From contig NZ_JBFRXP010000002.1 in assembly GCF_041146875.1 (NCBI RefSeq), forward strand, positions 124,001 through 188,000: a stretch of DNA of 64,000 nt, given 5' to 3'. Source of the stretch: Igneacidithiobacillus sp041146875 (GTDB lineage Bacteria > Pseudomonadota > Gammaproteobacteria > Acidithiobacillales > Acidithiobacillaceae). Below, in pieces: positions 1 to 8,052 of the stretch. The notes beneath the pieces are model-generated. The model made no database searches. It saw only the letters and a list, made by a program, of their open reading frames with translations, and was not told the DNA's origin. Numbering within the stretch: the stretch's first letter is position 1; the number at the start of each line of letters is the position of its first letter. The translations under genes were made by a program, and so were the position numbers.

Positions 1-4
1 CAGA

Positions 5-1501
5 ATGATTGATCCGGCGCTTGCCTACGGTTTCGACTGGAACGCACCGGAACGCCTGGCGGCGGAAAAGGCGGCGGAGGCCCAGGTTGATCCCAAGGAA
101 CAGGCCATCATGGCCTACAACCGTTTTCACCAGGAATTGCCGGGGAACATGGACCGATTCATGGAGCGGATCGACCAACGATTTGATTCCCTGGACCCGA
201 CCAATTCCGATGCGTTTGCCAAGGCGATGCGAGACACCATGGTGGAGGCGGACAAGGTATTTGGAATTGTCACCATCGGTGAAGATCGGGGTTCATTCAA
301 GCCTGAGCTCGAATTGAAAAAAGCGGGAGTGGAAGACACACGGAAACAGGAATTGCGGGACATCTGGAGGGACACGTCCGAGGCGCAAACCGCACGCTAC
401 CGTGCTTCTGTCGACGCCGCCCGTGAACGGGTGACGGAGCGCCTGAAAAAACAGGGCAAGGAAATCCTGAAAGAGTCTGAATCGGTTAGCACCCTGCAAG
501 GGGTTAGCACCCTGCAAGGGCTTAGTCCCAGACAGGTCGTGATGGCCTCCTACTGGAAGCATGGGATTCTGGTCGACGACAAAAGCCCGACCGTGGACAA
601 GATGGTCCAGGCTATTGAGGAGAAGGATCTGAAAACCCTGCTCCCCTGGATTGGTCACAACTCCCAGAATCCTGGTTCCGAAGAGGCATTCTCCCGGATT
701 ACCGGTGTCAGTTTGGGCAAAACCCAAAAAGAGCGGGTAGCGCACCTGGAAACGTGGGCCGGAGCGGATCGGGTTGCCGCTCTGAACCAGGAGGGAGCCG
801 AAAAAGCCCGCCAAAAGGCCGAAGAGGCGCCCCGTAAGGCGCTGCGGCAGGCTTTCGACGCGCTTTCCTACTCCAAAATCCAGATATCTACCGAGACGGG
901 CTCCAAGGTCGTCGACGGGCAACAGTACATTGAATGGAAGGCCGCCCATGGCTACACCCATGTCGGTGCCCATAAGAAGGGTGCCGTGGTGGAGCGATTC
1001 CTGGAAAACCCGCAGACCGATGAAACATCGCGGGTCAAGGACCGACGCTTTGGGGCGTTCTGCAAGGCGGTCCAGGCCCTGGAGCCGGGTGGCGACCTGA
1101 TGAAGGCCATGGAGATAGCGAAAATCCCCCTGGATCTGCCAGAAAAGCCTTTGGAGAAAGCGCAGGAGGAACTGCCGGACTCCGCCGGAGCTGCCGACCG
1201 GCTGGTGAAGTCCCTGGAAGTTCTGGAACAGCACAGCCTCACCCTGCCACGACCAGACGGCACCTACAAGACCGTCAATGCCAGAAGGTATCTCGATGAA
1301 GGGGTTGCCAGAGGATTTACGCAGGCAGACACGACGGCCAATCCGTTGGCCTGGGTCAACCCCGAAACCTCGACTCGGCTGACGGTCCGCGACGATGCCC
1401 TTGCGGCAACGCTCAGAGCAGCGCAAGCCGTAGACCCGCAAATCGGGCGGGCCATTCGGTCCGTCGCACGACAAAAAACCGACCTGGAATGGGAGATGTA
1501 A
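5..1501 (+). CDS. Hypothetical protein of conjugative element (498 aa, start may lie upstream of window)
   Basis: I do not recognise this protein. The frame is open for 498 codons and the composition is hydrophilic and charged, with Ala/Glu/Lys-rich stretches near residues 15-30 and 255-285 that could be helical or coiled coil. No signal peptide or membrane segment is visible. An 18-base direct duplication (484-501 and 502-519) adds a second VSTLQG hexapeptide around residues 161-172. The ATG at base 5 has no visible ribosome binding site because the window begins there, so the true start may be further left. It is followed 2 bases after its stop by the next gene in the same direction, so the two are probably co-transcribed. 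It lies in the conjugative-element part of the window; a function cannot be assigned. Confidence 0.6.
   Translation: MIDPALAYGFDWNAPERLAAEKAAEAQVDPKEQAIMAYNRFHQELPGNMDRFMERIDQRFDSLDPTNSDAFAKAMRDTMVEADKVFGIVTIGEDRGSFKPELELKKAGVEDTRKQELRDIWRDTSEAQTARYRASVDAARERVTERLKKQGKEILKESESVSTLQGVSTLQGLSPRQVVMASYWKHGILVDDKSPTVDKMVQAIEEKDLKTLLPWIGHNSQNPGSEEAFSRITGVSLGKTQKERVAHLETWAGADRVAALNQEGAEKARQKAEEAPRKALRQAFDALSYSKIQISTETGSKVVDGQQYIEWKAAHGYTHVGAHKKGAVVERFLENPQTDETSRVKDRRFGAFCKAVQALEPGGDLMKAMEIAKIPLDLPEKPLEKAQEELPDSAGAADRLVKSLEVLEQHSLTLPRPDGTYKTVNARRYLDEGVARGFTQADTTANPLAWVNPETSTRLTVRDDALAATLRAAQAVDPQIGRAIRSVARQKTDLEWEM
484..519 (+). repeat. 18-bp perfect tandem duplication inside the first gene
   Basis: Two identical 18-base units (ggttagcaccctgcaagg) lie head to tail at 484-501 and 502-519. 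The unit is in frame and encodes VSTLQG twice, so the reading frame is kept. A third partial copy (gcttag) follows. This looks like replication slippage. Confidence 0.9.
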
Positions 1502-1503
1502 AA

Positions 1504-1869
1504 ATGGGAATGTTCGACCGGTTTTTCAGCAACACCGCAAAGCCTATCTGCAATCTGTTCATTGGAGCGTCACCGGATCATCTGATCCCGGTGGATGATC
1601 CGACGGGGCTGGGTGGCTATACGCTGGCCATCGACAAATTGATCCGGGAGGAAGCCGCGGATGTCATTTATTGCCATTCTGGTGATCCTGCCGACCTCTC
1701 CATGGTCCGGAAGGCCCTGGAATACCTGTCCATGATGGGCGGAGAAGTCGGCGTTGCCGAGCAGCTTCCTGATGCGGAAGTGGCAGCTATATTCGGCGTC
1801 GATGTCCGGACCTATCAGGGCACTGTCATTGATCCGCAAGGGGATGCGGCGGCTTTCCATGGGCACTGA
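1504..1869 (+). CDS. Hypothetical protein (121 aa)
   Basis: Small protein starting MGMFDRFF; not recognised. The start at 1504 is preferred over an ATG at 1489 because a GGAGATG box lies 5-10 bases before it, inside the end of the preceding gene. The preceding stop is at 1499-1501, so this gene is tightly linked to its neighbour. It is acidic, with an Ile/Val-rich middle, no membrane segment and no known motif. The last third contains DVRTYQGTVIDPQGDAAAF. Probably an accessory gene of the conjugative element. Confidence 0.5.
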   Translation: MGMFDRFFSNTAKPICNLFIGASPDHLIPVDDPTGLGGYTLAIDKLIREEAADVIYCHSGDPADLSMVRKALEYLSMMGGEVGVAEQLPDAEVAAIFGVDVRTYQGTVIDPQGDAAAFHGH

Positions 1870-1993
1870 GACTGCGCCAAGGAAACCGTGGGGCAATTTC
1901 CCGGACACCCTGCATACCCATCCCCCGCCAGCAATGGGCACCTAGCCGCGTGACCAAACACCATTCCCTACGCATTCCCAGGAGCATACCCAC

Positions 1994-2890
1994 ATGGCAG
2001 CACAGATAGACCAACTGTTTTCCTATGGACCTCTGGATGTTCTGAATATGCACGAAGAGAACAGCAAAGGTCTCCACGTTGTCCATGCAGACATGAGCAC
2101 GACCGCCTTTATCCCGGAAGCCGATCCCTTGCACAAGGAAGTGCAGACGCTCATCGAAAAGAACCCTCATTCGCGCGGATTTGCGGCCAACCAGATTTAT
2201 TCAAAGGTCGAGGCGCACGGTTTGTGGAATGCGCTTGAGCTGGACACCGATGGCGTGTGGTTTGGCCCGTCGCAACAAGTTGAACAACAGCAAAAAATTG
2301 AGATGGGAAATGATGGCTTGCCGGAGCCGGGAAAGCAGGATCTGGCCGTCGATCCTGAGATGAAAAAGGCCGCCAATCTGGAGAAGCCGGCAGTGGAGTC
2401 GCAGCAGCCGTGGCCGCAGGCCCCGGAGGCGAAGCCCCTTTTTCCTCAGGAGCCTCGCGCACCGGAAACGGAAAAACCCCCGAGTCGCCCATCATTCGCC
2501 AGACAAAAGCCTGTGCCCCTGCTGGCCCATAAAAACCGGCCACTGGTACTGGATCACGGCGATCATATTACCGTGACCCGGCGCGCCATGCTCGGCATTG
2601 GGCGCACAGCACAGGAAAAGCGCGAGCTGGCGGTAGGTACCGCACTGCAGGCCGCAGTTGAACGCTTCGGGCAGCCGGTGCATTTCACGGGCAATCCCGC
2701 CTTCCTGAAGCAGACGGCGGAGATGGCGGTAAACATGGGCATCAAGCTGGAGCCGGGTGATAAACAGGCGGCGGAAATCTACCAGAAAGCCTTAAAGGAT
2801 CAGGAACAAAACCGGGCGCCACGCGGTAACGTCCTGGGTCCCGCACGGCAGCAACCGCAGAAGCAGCGCTCAGACGTGGAACTGGAGTGA
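1994..2890 (+). CDS. Element protein with LPD7-like C-terminal domain (298 aa)
   Basis: The N-terminal 100 residues are unrecognised, and residues about 100-170 are Pro/Glu-rich and probably disordered. The C-terminal part (about 185-285) has the pattern of the large polyvalent protein-associated domain 7 found in relaxases and DNA-primase-like proteins of conjugative elements: a short strand DHGDHITVTRRA, then VGTALQAAVERFGQPVHFTG, then a helix ending in a polar tail. The assignment is by eye. It would fit a protein that works with the relaxase or DNA processing during transfer. AGGAG at about 1980 with 9-base spacing supports the ATG at 1994. It is followed by a regulatory region with two GGCTATACC-like elements. 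Confidence 0.5.
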   Translation: MAAQIDQLFSYGPLDVLNMHEENSKGLHVVHADMSTTAFIPEADPLHKEVQTLIEKNPHSRGFAANQIYSKVEAHGLWNALELDTDGVWFGPSQQVEQQQKIEMGNDGLPEPGKQDLAVDPEMKKAANLEKPAVESQQPWPQAPEAKPLFPQEPRAPETEKPPSRPSFARQKPVPLLAHKNRPLVLDHGDHITVTRRAMLGIGRTAQEKRELAVGTALQAAVERFGQPVHFTGNPAFLKQTAEMAVNMGIKLEPGDKQAAEIYQKALKDQEQNRAPRGNVLGPARQQPQKQRSDVELE

Positions 2891-2936
2891 GCCTTTCCGG
2901 ACGCGCCACCGGCTCGTCCGTTTTTCCTGGATGCAA

Positions 2937-2964
2937 AGCTATACCCGGCATGGCTGGCTATACC
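2937..2964 (+). promoter_or_regulatory. Two GGCTATACC-type elements upstream of the gene at 3001
   Basis: AGCTATACCC (2937-2946) and GGCTATACCT (2955-2964) are spaced 18 bases apart. The second ends 36 bases before the ATG at 3001. The same element precedes the TraF, TraG, helicase and TraB genes at nearly the same distance. It could be a conserved -10-like promoter sequence (CTATAC) or a regulator site. Confidence 0.55.
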
Positions 2965-3000
2965 TCATCAGGTAACCGCAATCTGATGAGGAGAAATGTC

Positions 3001-4149
3001 ATGCCAGTACGAATGGTGCAACGCAACAATTTGGCGAACGCCTTTGTCGCCGTCAATGATGGCCCCACCAACGCGGCATTGACTGCCGCCAAAACGGAAA
3101 TCGGCGAGGCCGTCTGGAAACAGGGACACACGCCGGAAGCAGAGAAAACCGTGCGCGAGACGCTGAAATCCCATAACGCCCGCTATGAGACCGAACTGTC
3201 CGGCAAGCTCACGGGAATCACGCTCGCTGAAACCGAAGCAAATGGCGAAAAATTTCAGAAGCTGCGCGTGACCCTGGAAAGTGGTGCGGACAAGACGATC
3301 CTGTCGGCGGATCTCAACAGTGAGTTCGCTCAGCGGCTCATCGCGAAGCTCGATCGGGCCAGTCAGGAACAGGCAGGCCAGATGGTCACCATCGGTGGCT
3401 TTGCAGAATCCGTACAGAAAGAGGATGGGCGGACGTTCACCAACCACGTGGCTACCATGAAGGATGCCGGGAAGCAGGAAATCGAGGCTGTGCCCGGTCA
3501 TTTCAAGCAGGCGCAGGAGCGGATCGCCGAGGAGCAGGCACCGATGATTGCAGCGGGCAAAGGCGGGAACAAAAAGGCGATGAACCTGATTTCCGATACC
3601 GCCCGAGAAGCCTATTTCGCCGAAGTGGTACAGGGTATGGCGGAACGGCTCAAGGAGCAGGGGGTTGCTCCAAAACAGGAATACCCTCGTCTCGAAGGCC
3701 ATCAGAAGGACGAACAAGGCACCTGGCGCAGCGTGGGCCTCTACGTGGACCAGGACGGCAAGCCCCGTGGCGTCCTGGCCGTGGAAAACAAGGAGCAGAG
3801 CGTCAAGGAGCGGCACAGCGTGGAGTTCGTGGAACGCACGTCGAAATCCGGAATTCCGATGCTCTCGGCCATGGTGGAGCGGGAAGACGGGAGCAAGCTC
3901 TACGCCAACGTCCTGCCCCACGAGAACCGCACGACCGGAGAGAAGTTTTTGTCGGCGTCCTTCGGCGAGCGCGACCCGCAGGGCACCTTCCGGCAGATCG
4001 AGGGGCTAGGCGGCGGACTGAAGCCCAACGAAGCCATGAGGCAGTTGGGTGATCAGGACCGCACCGCCCAACTGGTCCGGGAAAAACTCGGGGTGGATGT
4101 TCTTGCGAAAGACAAGGCCGTCGAGCAGGCCAGTGGAGTCGAACGGTGA
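3001..4149 (+). CDS. Hypothetical protein of conjugative element (382 aa)
   Basis: Soluble, charged protein beginning MPVRMVQRNNLANAF; not recognised. The start at 3001 is chosen over an in-frame start at 2887 because AGGAG lies at 2988-2992 and because the region before it carries the repeated GGCTATACC elements. The N-terminal half is helical and Lys/Glu-rich. The C-terminal part (residues about 220-345) reads as a beta-rich domain with the two related segments GVLAVENKEQ and ANVLPHENRTTGEKFLSASF, which may be an internal repeat. It overlaps the next gene by 4 bases. Likely role in DNA processing or element maintenance, by location only. Confidence 0.55.
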   Translation: MPVRMVQRNNLANAFVAVNDGPTNAALTAAKTEIGEAVWKQGHTPEAEKTVRETLKSHNARYETELSGKLTGITLAETEANGEKFQKLRVTLESGADKTILSADLNSEFAQRLIAKLDRASQEQAGQMVTIGGFAESVQKEDGRTFTNHVATMKDAGKQEIEAVPGHFKQAQERIAEEQAPMIAAGKGGNKKAMNLISDTAREAYFAEVVQGMAERLKEQGVAPKQEYPRLEGHQKDEQGTWRSVGLYVDQDGKPRGVLAVENKEQSVKERHSVEFVERTSKSGIPMLSAMVEREDGSKLYANVLPHENRTTGEKFLSASFGERDPQGTFRQIEGLGGGLKPNEAMRQLGDQDRTAQLVREKLGVDVLAKDKAVEQASGVER

Positions 4150-4421
4150 AGCACGGGGCCGACATCGAGCACTGGGCCACGGAATTCATGGGAAAGACCC
4201 GTGTCGAGGTGAAACGGGAACGTCTGAAACGGCTCCTGGCCGGGCTGCACCGGCATCCGGACAGTGCGTCCCTGCCGGTCGGATCGCCGCAACGGATACT
4301 GGTCCAGTCCCATGAACGCAACCTTATGCAGGAAGCCGTGCATCTCGGCTACGAACCGCCAGAACAGGTCCTCAAGGAACTGGGCCTGCATCTGGGGTTG
4401 GAAGTGGGGTTGGGGCTTTGA
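4146..4421 (+). CDS. Small hypothetical protein (91 aa)
   Basis: Starts with GTG overlapping the TGA of the previous gene (GTGA), so translation is probably coupled. It is basic in the first half (EVKRERLKRLLAGLHRH) and hydrophobic-helical at the C-terminus. No family recognised. It is the last gene of the left conjugative block before the DUF488 module. Confidence 0.45.
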   Translation: MKHGADIEHWATEFMGKTRVEVKRERLKRLLAGLHRHPDSASLPVGSPQRILVQSHERNLMQEAVHLGYEPPEQVLKELGLHLGLEVGLGL

Positions 4422-4488
4422 GTGCCCGTGCTGTGGCTATTATGAAATATCAACTTCAGGTAGAGTGGGCAAGTCGGAGGGAGATAGT

Positions 4489-4977
4489 ATGATGGTTTTC
4501 ACAATCGGTTACGAAGGGCTAAGCATCAACAGGTTCATGTCGCTACTTACTAGGCACGATATTGAGACCGTGGTGGACATCCGTGAGTTGCCCTTATCGC
4601 GTAAGCCAGGCTTCTCGAAGCGGGCGCTGGCCAGCGTTCTGAATTTGTCGGGCCTGGAGTATGCCCACATGATCGAGTTAGGTTGCCCAAAGTCAGTGCG
4701 TGACCGCTATCGTGAAGATGATAACTGGGAGCGCTACACTGAGGGCTTTCTCAATCACCTGAAAGCACAAGGGTCGGCGATCGCCGAGTTGTCAGCACTG
4801 GTGCGCTCGTCAAGGTGCGCGCTGCTTTGCTTCGAGGCGAACTACAACTTCTGTCATCGCTCGATGGTGGCCAATGCTGTTCGCGACTACTGTGGCGCGG
4901 AGATCATGCATATTCAGGCTGTGGGTTCCGGTGCTAGAACAACGAAATCTGGGACGCCTCAGCTTGCTTTTGCTTAG
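4489..4977 (+). CDS. DUF488 family protein (162 aa)
   Basis: The N-terminus MMVFTIGYEGLSINRFMSLL is the hallmark of DUF488 proteins, followed by VVDIRELPLSRKPGFSKRAL (residues about 25-47), the Arg/Pro-rich conserved site. Near the C-terminus CFEANYNFCHRSMVA resembles the conserved CxE-x-CHR segment of the family. The biochemical role of the family is not established. The start at 4489 follows GGAGGGAG at 4476-4483. It faces the gene at 4934-5764 and the two coding regions overlap by 44 bases at their 3-prime ends. The pair is inserted between transfer genes and so looks like cargo. Confidence 0.8.
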   Translation: MMVFTIGYEGLSINRFMSLLTRHDIETVVDIRELPLSRKPGFSKRALASVLNLSGLEYAHMIELGCPKSVRDRYREDDNWERYTEGFLNHLKAQGSAIAELSALVRSSRCALLCFEANYNFCHRSMVANAVRDYCGAEIMHIQAVGSGARTTKSGTPQLAFA

Positions 4978-5764
4978 GGGGATATATCAAACTGATGATC
5001 AGCCACTGGTCCTGGAACCGGTGCTGATTACCCATCAAAAACATCAGATCCTTTCTGCCTAGCTGTTCCTCCAGCTTGGCGCGAAACGGCGCTTCCCAGC
5101 CCTCTCCGTAACGGCTCTGACAGTTCCAGAACAGTGCGCCGACCTCCCAATCAACAATCTTGTGCTTCTCCTCCTTCTCACCCTCTGGCGAGTCGCACAC
5201 GAACCGGTAGTAGAAGTCGAACGGCACCTTACGCAGTTCTTTCACCTGACACCTTGCCTCGTCCTCAGAAAAGAGGTGGCCTTGCATCTGCTCGCGCGTC
5301 AGCTTCTCCCTTTCTTCCTCGGTCCAGTCTTGGTTTCGAGCTTTGACGATCTCCAGGCCCAGGATGCGCTTGGGGCGCAACAGTCCAATCGACATCTTGT
5401 CATTTAGTCGGGCAACATCGAGATCGCTGATGCTGCTAAACAAAGGAATCTTGTTTATCCATTCCCAGCGAGAAGCCCACTCTTTTTTTGTGTCGATTAC
5501 TTCACCGCAGACAATGGTGTCGACATAGATCTTGTGACTTTCTGGCCGGTGGTCTTTGGTAGCCTTCTCTAACCGGACATTGACCCACTGCCACTTTTTG
5601 AACTGCTGACCTTCCTCGATCAACCGAAAGGGAACAGGGTACAGGCGGCGCATCGAACCGTCCTGACTGATGCCTGCTACACACGATGTTTCAACATACT
5701 GGGCGCTCGGGGAAGGGTAGGTTTTTGCCAGAACCAGAATACGCTCAACTATACCCAAGCCCAT
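4934..5764 (-). CDS. Unknown protein convergent with DUF488 gene (276 aa)
   Basis: Protein beginning MGLGIVERILVLAKTYPSPS. I do not recognise a named domain, although the opening (strand, then LAKTYPSPS..YVETSC.AGI) looks conserved. Other segments include MRRLYPVPFRL (about 37-47), RPKRILGLEIV (about 130) and a C-terminal EEQLGRKDLMFLMGNQHRF..WLIISLIYP. It is soluble with many Trp and Arg residues, compatible with nucleic-acid binding, but this is inference. It overlaps the DUF488 gene tail to tail by 44 bases and is divergent from the TraF-like gene. Sitting alone with DUF488 inside transfer genes suggests a two-gene cargo module, possibly defence related. Confidence 0.55.
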   Translation of the reverse strand: MGLGIVERILVLAKTYPSPSAQYVETSCVAGISQDGSMRRLYPVPFRLIEEGQQFKKWQWVNVRLEKATKDHRPESHKIYVDTIVCGEVIDTKKEWASRWEWINKIPLFSSISDLDVARLNDKMSIGLLRPKRILGLEIVKARNQDWTEEEREKLTREQMQGHLFSEDEARCQVKELRKVPFDFYYRFVCDSPEGEKEEKHKIVDWEVGALFWNCQSRYGEGWEAPFRAKLEEQLGRKDLMFLMGNQHRFQDQWLIISLIYPPKQKQAEASQISLF

Positions 5765-5910
5765 CGGTTAACCCTTCTATCTGTCTGGAAGTAGTACGGT
5801 ACATACAACTATTATCATAATTCACCAATTCTAACTAACATTCTTCTCCCACCCGACCTTTCTGCCCACCAGGACCCTACCTTGGTGGGGTCCTGATCGC
5901 AACAGCAACT

Positions 5911-5920
5911 GGCTATACCA
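5911..5920 (+). promoter_or_regulatory. GGCTATACC element upstream of traF-like gene
   Basis: GGCTATACCA ends 32 bases before the ATG at 5953. It is preceded by CAACAGCAACT, which resembles the CAACGGCAGGC that precedes the same element before the helicase and TraB genes. Confidence 0.5.
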
Positions 5921-5952
5921 GAACAGGACCACTGTTCGAGGGACTTTCTGGT

Positions 5953-6621
5953 ATGCGGCTTCCCAAATTCTCCACCCTCGCCATCATCACGGCGGCAACG
6001 CTCACCCTGCCTGTGGCGGCACTGTTTGCTGTTGGCCGGATCGAGCATTGGTCGCTCAATGTCACAACCTGCATGCCCATTGGCTTCTACCAGCGTGGGC
6101 CAAAACCCGCCCACCTTCGGGACGGAGACAAGGTCTATCTTTGCCCCCCCATCCACGAACCATTGCCGATGACCTTTGTCGGTCCGGCGGCAATGCTGAA
6201 CAGCACGCCTGCCGGTGACAATCCAGCGCTACACGAGGCGCTGACCGGCCTCTGGCTGGATTTCGCGCCCCACGGGAAGTGGGATTGCGCAGACCACCTC
6301 ATGCCCTTTGCCAAGGAAGTCGTGGCCACGGAAGGCCAGACGGTAGAAATCACCAAGGACGGAGTGATTGCCAATGGCAAGCTGCTGCCCAACAGCCGGA
6401 TCGTGACCACGGTGGAGGGCATTCCGGTCATCCACCTGCCGATCGGTACCCGGCTGACCGTCCCCAAGGGATATTTCTGGGACTATGCGCTAGGCACCTT
6501 TGCCTTCACCAGCGCCTACTATGGGCCGGTGCCTGTGAAAAATATTCTTGGCAGCCTGCGGCCTGCCCTAGTCATCCCCGGCAGTCAGTATTGGTACACC
6601 GACAAGATCCAGACGAAATGA
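5953..6621 (+). CDS. traF: TraF-like conjugal transfer peptidase (S26 family), 222 aa, Cys at nucleophile position
   Basis: Membrane-anchored protease of the TraF/S26 (LepB-like) family, which in IncP-type transfer systems cyclises or matures the pilin. A hydrophobic segment covers residues about 8-28. The box that carries the catalytic Ser in this family reads NVTTCMPIGFY here, so residue 40 is Cys instead of Ser. The general-base Lys is present in AKEVVATEGQTVEI (Lys121), and the C-terminal SAYYGPVPV matches the family box D-S-R-Y-F-G-P. Length is close to the family's usual 180-220. GAGGGA at about 5937-5942 supports the start. It is followed by a VirB1-like gene 10 bases after its stop. 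Confidence 0.85.
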   Translation: MRLPKFSTLAIITAATLTLPVAALFAVGRIEHWSLNVTTCMPIGFYQRGPKPAHLRDGDKVYLCPPIHEPLPMTFVGPAAMLNSTPAGDNPALHEALTGLWLDFAPHGKWDCADHLMPFAKEVVATEGQTVEITKDGVIANGKLLPNSRIVTTVEGIPVIHLPIGTRLTVPKGYFWDYALGTFAFTSAYYGPVPVKNILGSLRPALVIPGSQYWYTDKIQTK

Positions 6622-6631
6622 GGAACTTCCC

Positions 6632-7222
6632 ATGTTGTTGACCACTCTCGCCCAGCACTGCGCCCCACAGGTGGCCCCATCCACACTCGCCGCCATCGTC
6701 CAGGTGGAGTCGGGCGGAAACCCCCTGGCCATGTGGAACAACAACACGCGAAGCATGGTGCTCCTCGGGAACCCGCAACAGGCGATAGCCTATCTTCGCC
6801 AGGCCATGGCCGCTGGGCAAAGGGTGGACGTAGGACTCGCACAGGTGGATACAGAAAACTTTGCATCCTACGGGCTGAACCCAAGTAATGCCTTTAATGC
6901 CTGCACCAACCTTCGGGCAGGCGCGAAAATCCTCAACGCCGATTACCGGAAGGCCACCGCCGCATATGGCCCCGGCGAGGCTGCCCTCTACCACGCCTTT
7001 GAAGCTTATAACTCCGGGCACCTTCGGGGAGACGCTGTCTATGCCAATCGGGTACTGGCCGCTGCGGGTATCCCTGTACAGATGGGAAGCGGAGGCGGGC
7101 TGTCCTATGCCTGGCGTCCGAACGCGCCCCTGGCCTTTGTGGAGACCTGGGGCGGGGCAAAGCCTGCAAACGCCATGTCTAAGCCTAAAAAAACGGCGTT
7201 GGCTTATTCCCTCAACTGGTAA
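6632..7222 (+). CDS. VirB1/TrbN-like lytic transglycosylase (196 aa)
   Basis: Soluble lytic transglycosylase fold of the type that opens peptidoglycan locally for conjugation machinery. The catalytic Glu lies in VQVESGGNPLA (Glu26). VDVGLAQVDTENFASYGL (about 69-86) is the conserved GxxQ motif region, and YHAFEAYNSG (about 122-131) matches the AYN(S/A)G box. No clear signal peptide is seen at the N-terminus, which is common for this subgroup. It probably forms an operon with the peptidase just upstream. The 206 bases after it carry no gene and lead into the recombinase-methylase operon. Confidence 0.88.
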   Translation: MLLTTLAQHCAPQVAPSTLAAIVQVESGGNPLAMWNNNTRSMVLLGNPQQAIAYLRQAMAAGQRVDVGLAQVDTENFASYGLNPSNAFNACTNLRAGAKILNADYRKATAAYGPGEAALYHAFEAYNSGHLRGDAVYANRVLAAAGIPVQMGSGGGLSYAWRPNAPLAFVETWGGAKPANAMSKPKKTALAYSLNW

Positions 7223-7428
7223 GGTAGCTCTGGCGACAGAGGCAAAATCCTTGGGTTCCTTCTTGCCCATGCCCATACTGCACATCCTATTCGATCCTCA
7301 ATGCGCCCTGTATGCTGTCCATAAAATGGTGGTTTTCTGGATGCCGCTGGGCTGCATGCTAACGGGCTGCCAGAAACACCTTAATCTGTTAAAATTCCCA
7401 TCAATTTTTCAACGTCCGGCAACTGTTA

Positions 7429-8052
7429 ATGAATCAACGGATCGGCTATGCCCGCGTATCGACGGATGACCAGAACCTGGACCTGCAGCGCGACGCGCTG
7501 CGCCTGGCTGGGGTCGGCTCCATCTACGAAGAGGCGGTGAGCGGCAAGACTGCAGTTCGACAGGAGCTTGACCATTGTCTGAAAGCGCTGCGAGCGGGGG
7601 ACACCCTCGTGGTGTGGAGACTGGATAGGCTCGGGCGTAGCCTGCCGGACCTAGTGCAGATCGTCGCGGGCTTGGAGGAAAAGAAGATTGGCTTCGAGAG
7701 CATCACCGAGAAGATCGAGACCACTAGCGCGGCCGGGAAGCTGGTCTTCCATGTGTTCGCGGCGTTGGCAGAGTTCGAGCGCAACCTGATTCGGGAGCGA
7801 ACACAGGCTGGCTTGGTCGCTGCACGGGCACGTGGCCGCTCTGGAGGACGCAAGCCGAAGCTGGATGCACGACAAATTAGGGAGATCAAGCGCCTGATGT
7901 CTGACCCAACCATTCCGGTCGGCCAAATTGCGGAGCGTTACAAGGTCTCACGGACAACCATTTACAAGGTGGCCCCCCGCAGCGTTGTCCCGGCTAGTGA
8001 GCCTCAATCGGACGCGGGCAGGAAAAAGTCACATAGGCAAGATGCCGCATGA
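7429..8052 (+). CDS. Serine recombinase (resolvase/invertase family), 207 aa
   Basis: Small serine recombinase. The nucleophile is Ser11 in IGYARVSTDDQNLDLQ; VWRLDRLGRSLPDLV (about 64-78) and EFERNLIRERTQAGL (about 118-132) are the other catalytic boxes. A C-terminal helix-turn-helix follows (about 150-180, VGQIAERYKVSRTTIYK). Full length for the family. Its TGA overlaps the ATG of the methyltransferase (ATGA at 8049-8052), so it appears to be the first gene of the six-gene operon rather than an independent transposon gene. The start has no strong ribosome binding site. The 20-residue tail after the HTH (PASEPQSDAGRKKSHRQDAA) is unusual and may exist only because of the join. Confidence 0.92.
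   Translation: MNQRIGYARVSTDDQNLDLQRDALRLAGVGSIYEEAVSGKTAVRQELDHCLKALRAGDTLVVWRLDRLGRSLPDLVQIVAGLEEKKIGFESITEKIETTSAAGKLVFHVFAALAEFERNLIRERTQAGLVAARARGRSGGRKPKLDARQIREIKRLMSDPTIPVGQIAERYKVSRTTIYKVAPRSVVPASEPQSDAGRKKSHRQDAA

Noticed and set aside
293..1474. Long minus-strand reading frame (393 codons) opposite the first gene
   Set aside because: Mirror frame of a GC-rich gene: no ribosome binding site, Arg/Gly/Leu-rich low-complexity protein, and no family.
2968..3921. 317-codon minus-strand frame
   Set aside because: Lies entirely within the 3001-4149 gene, has no start signal and no family resemblance.
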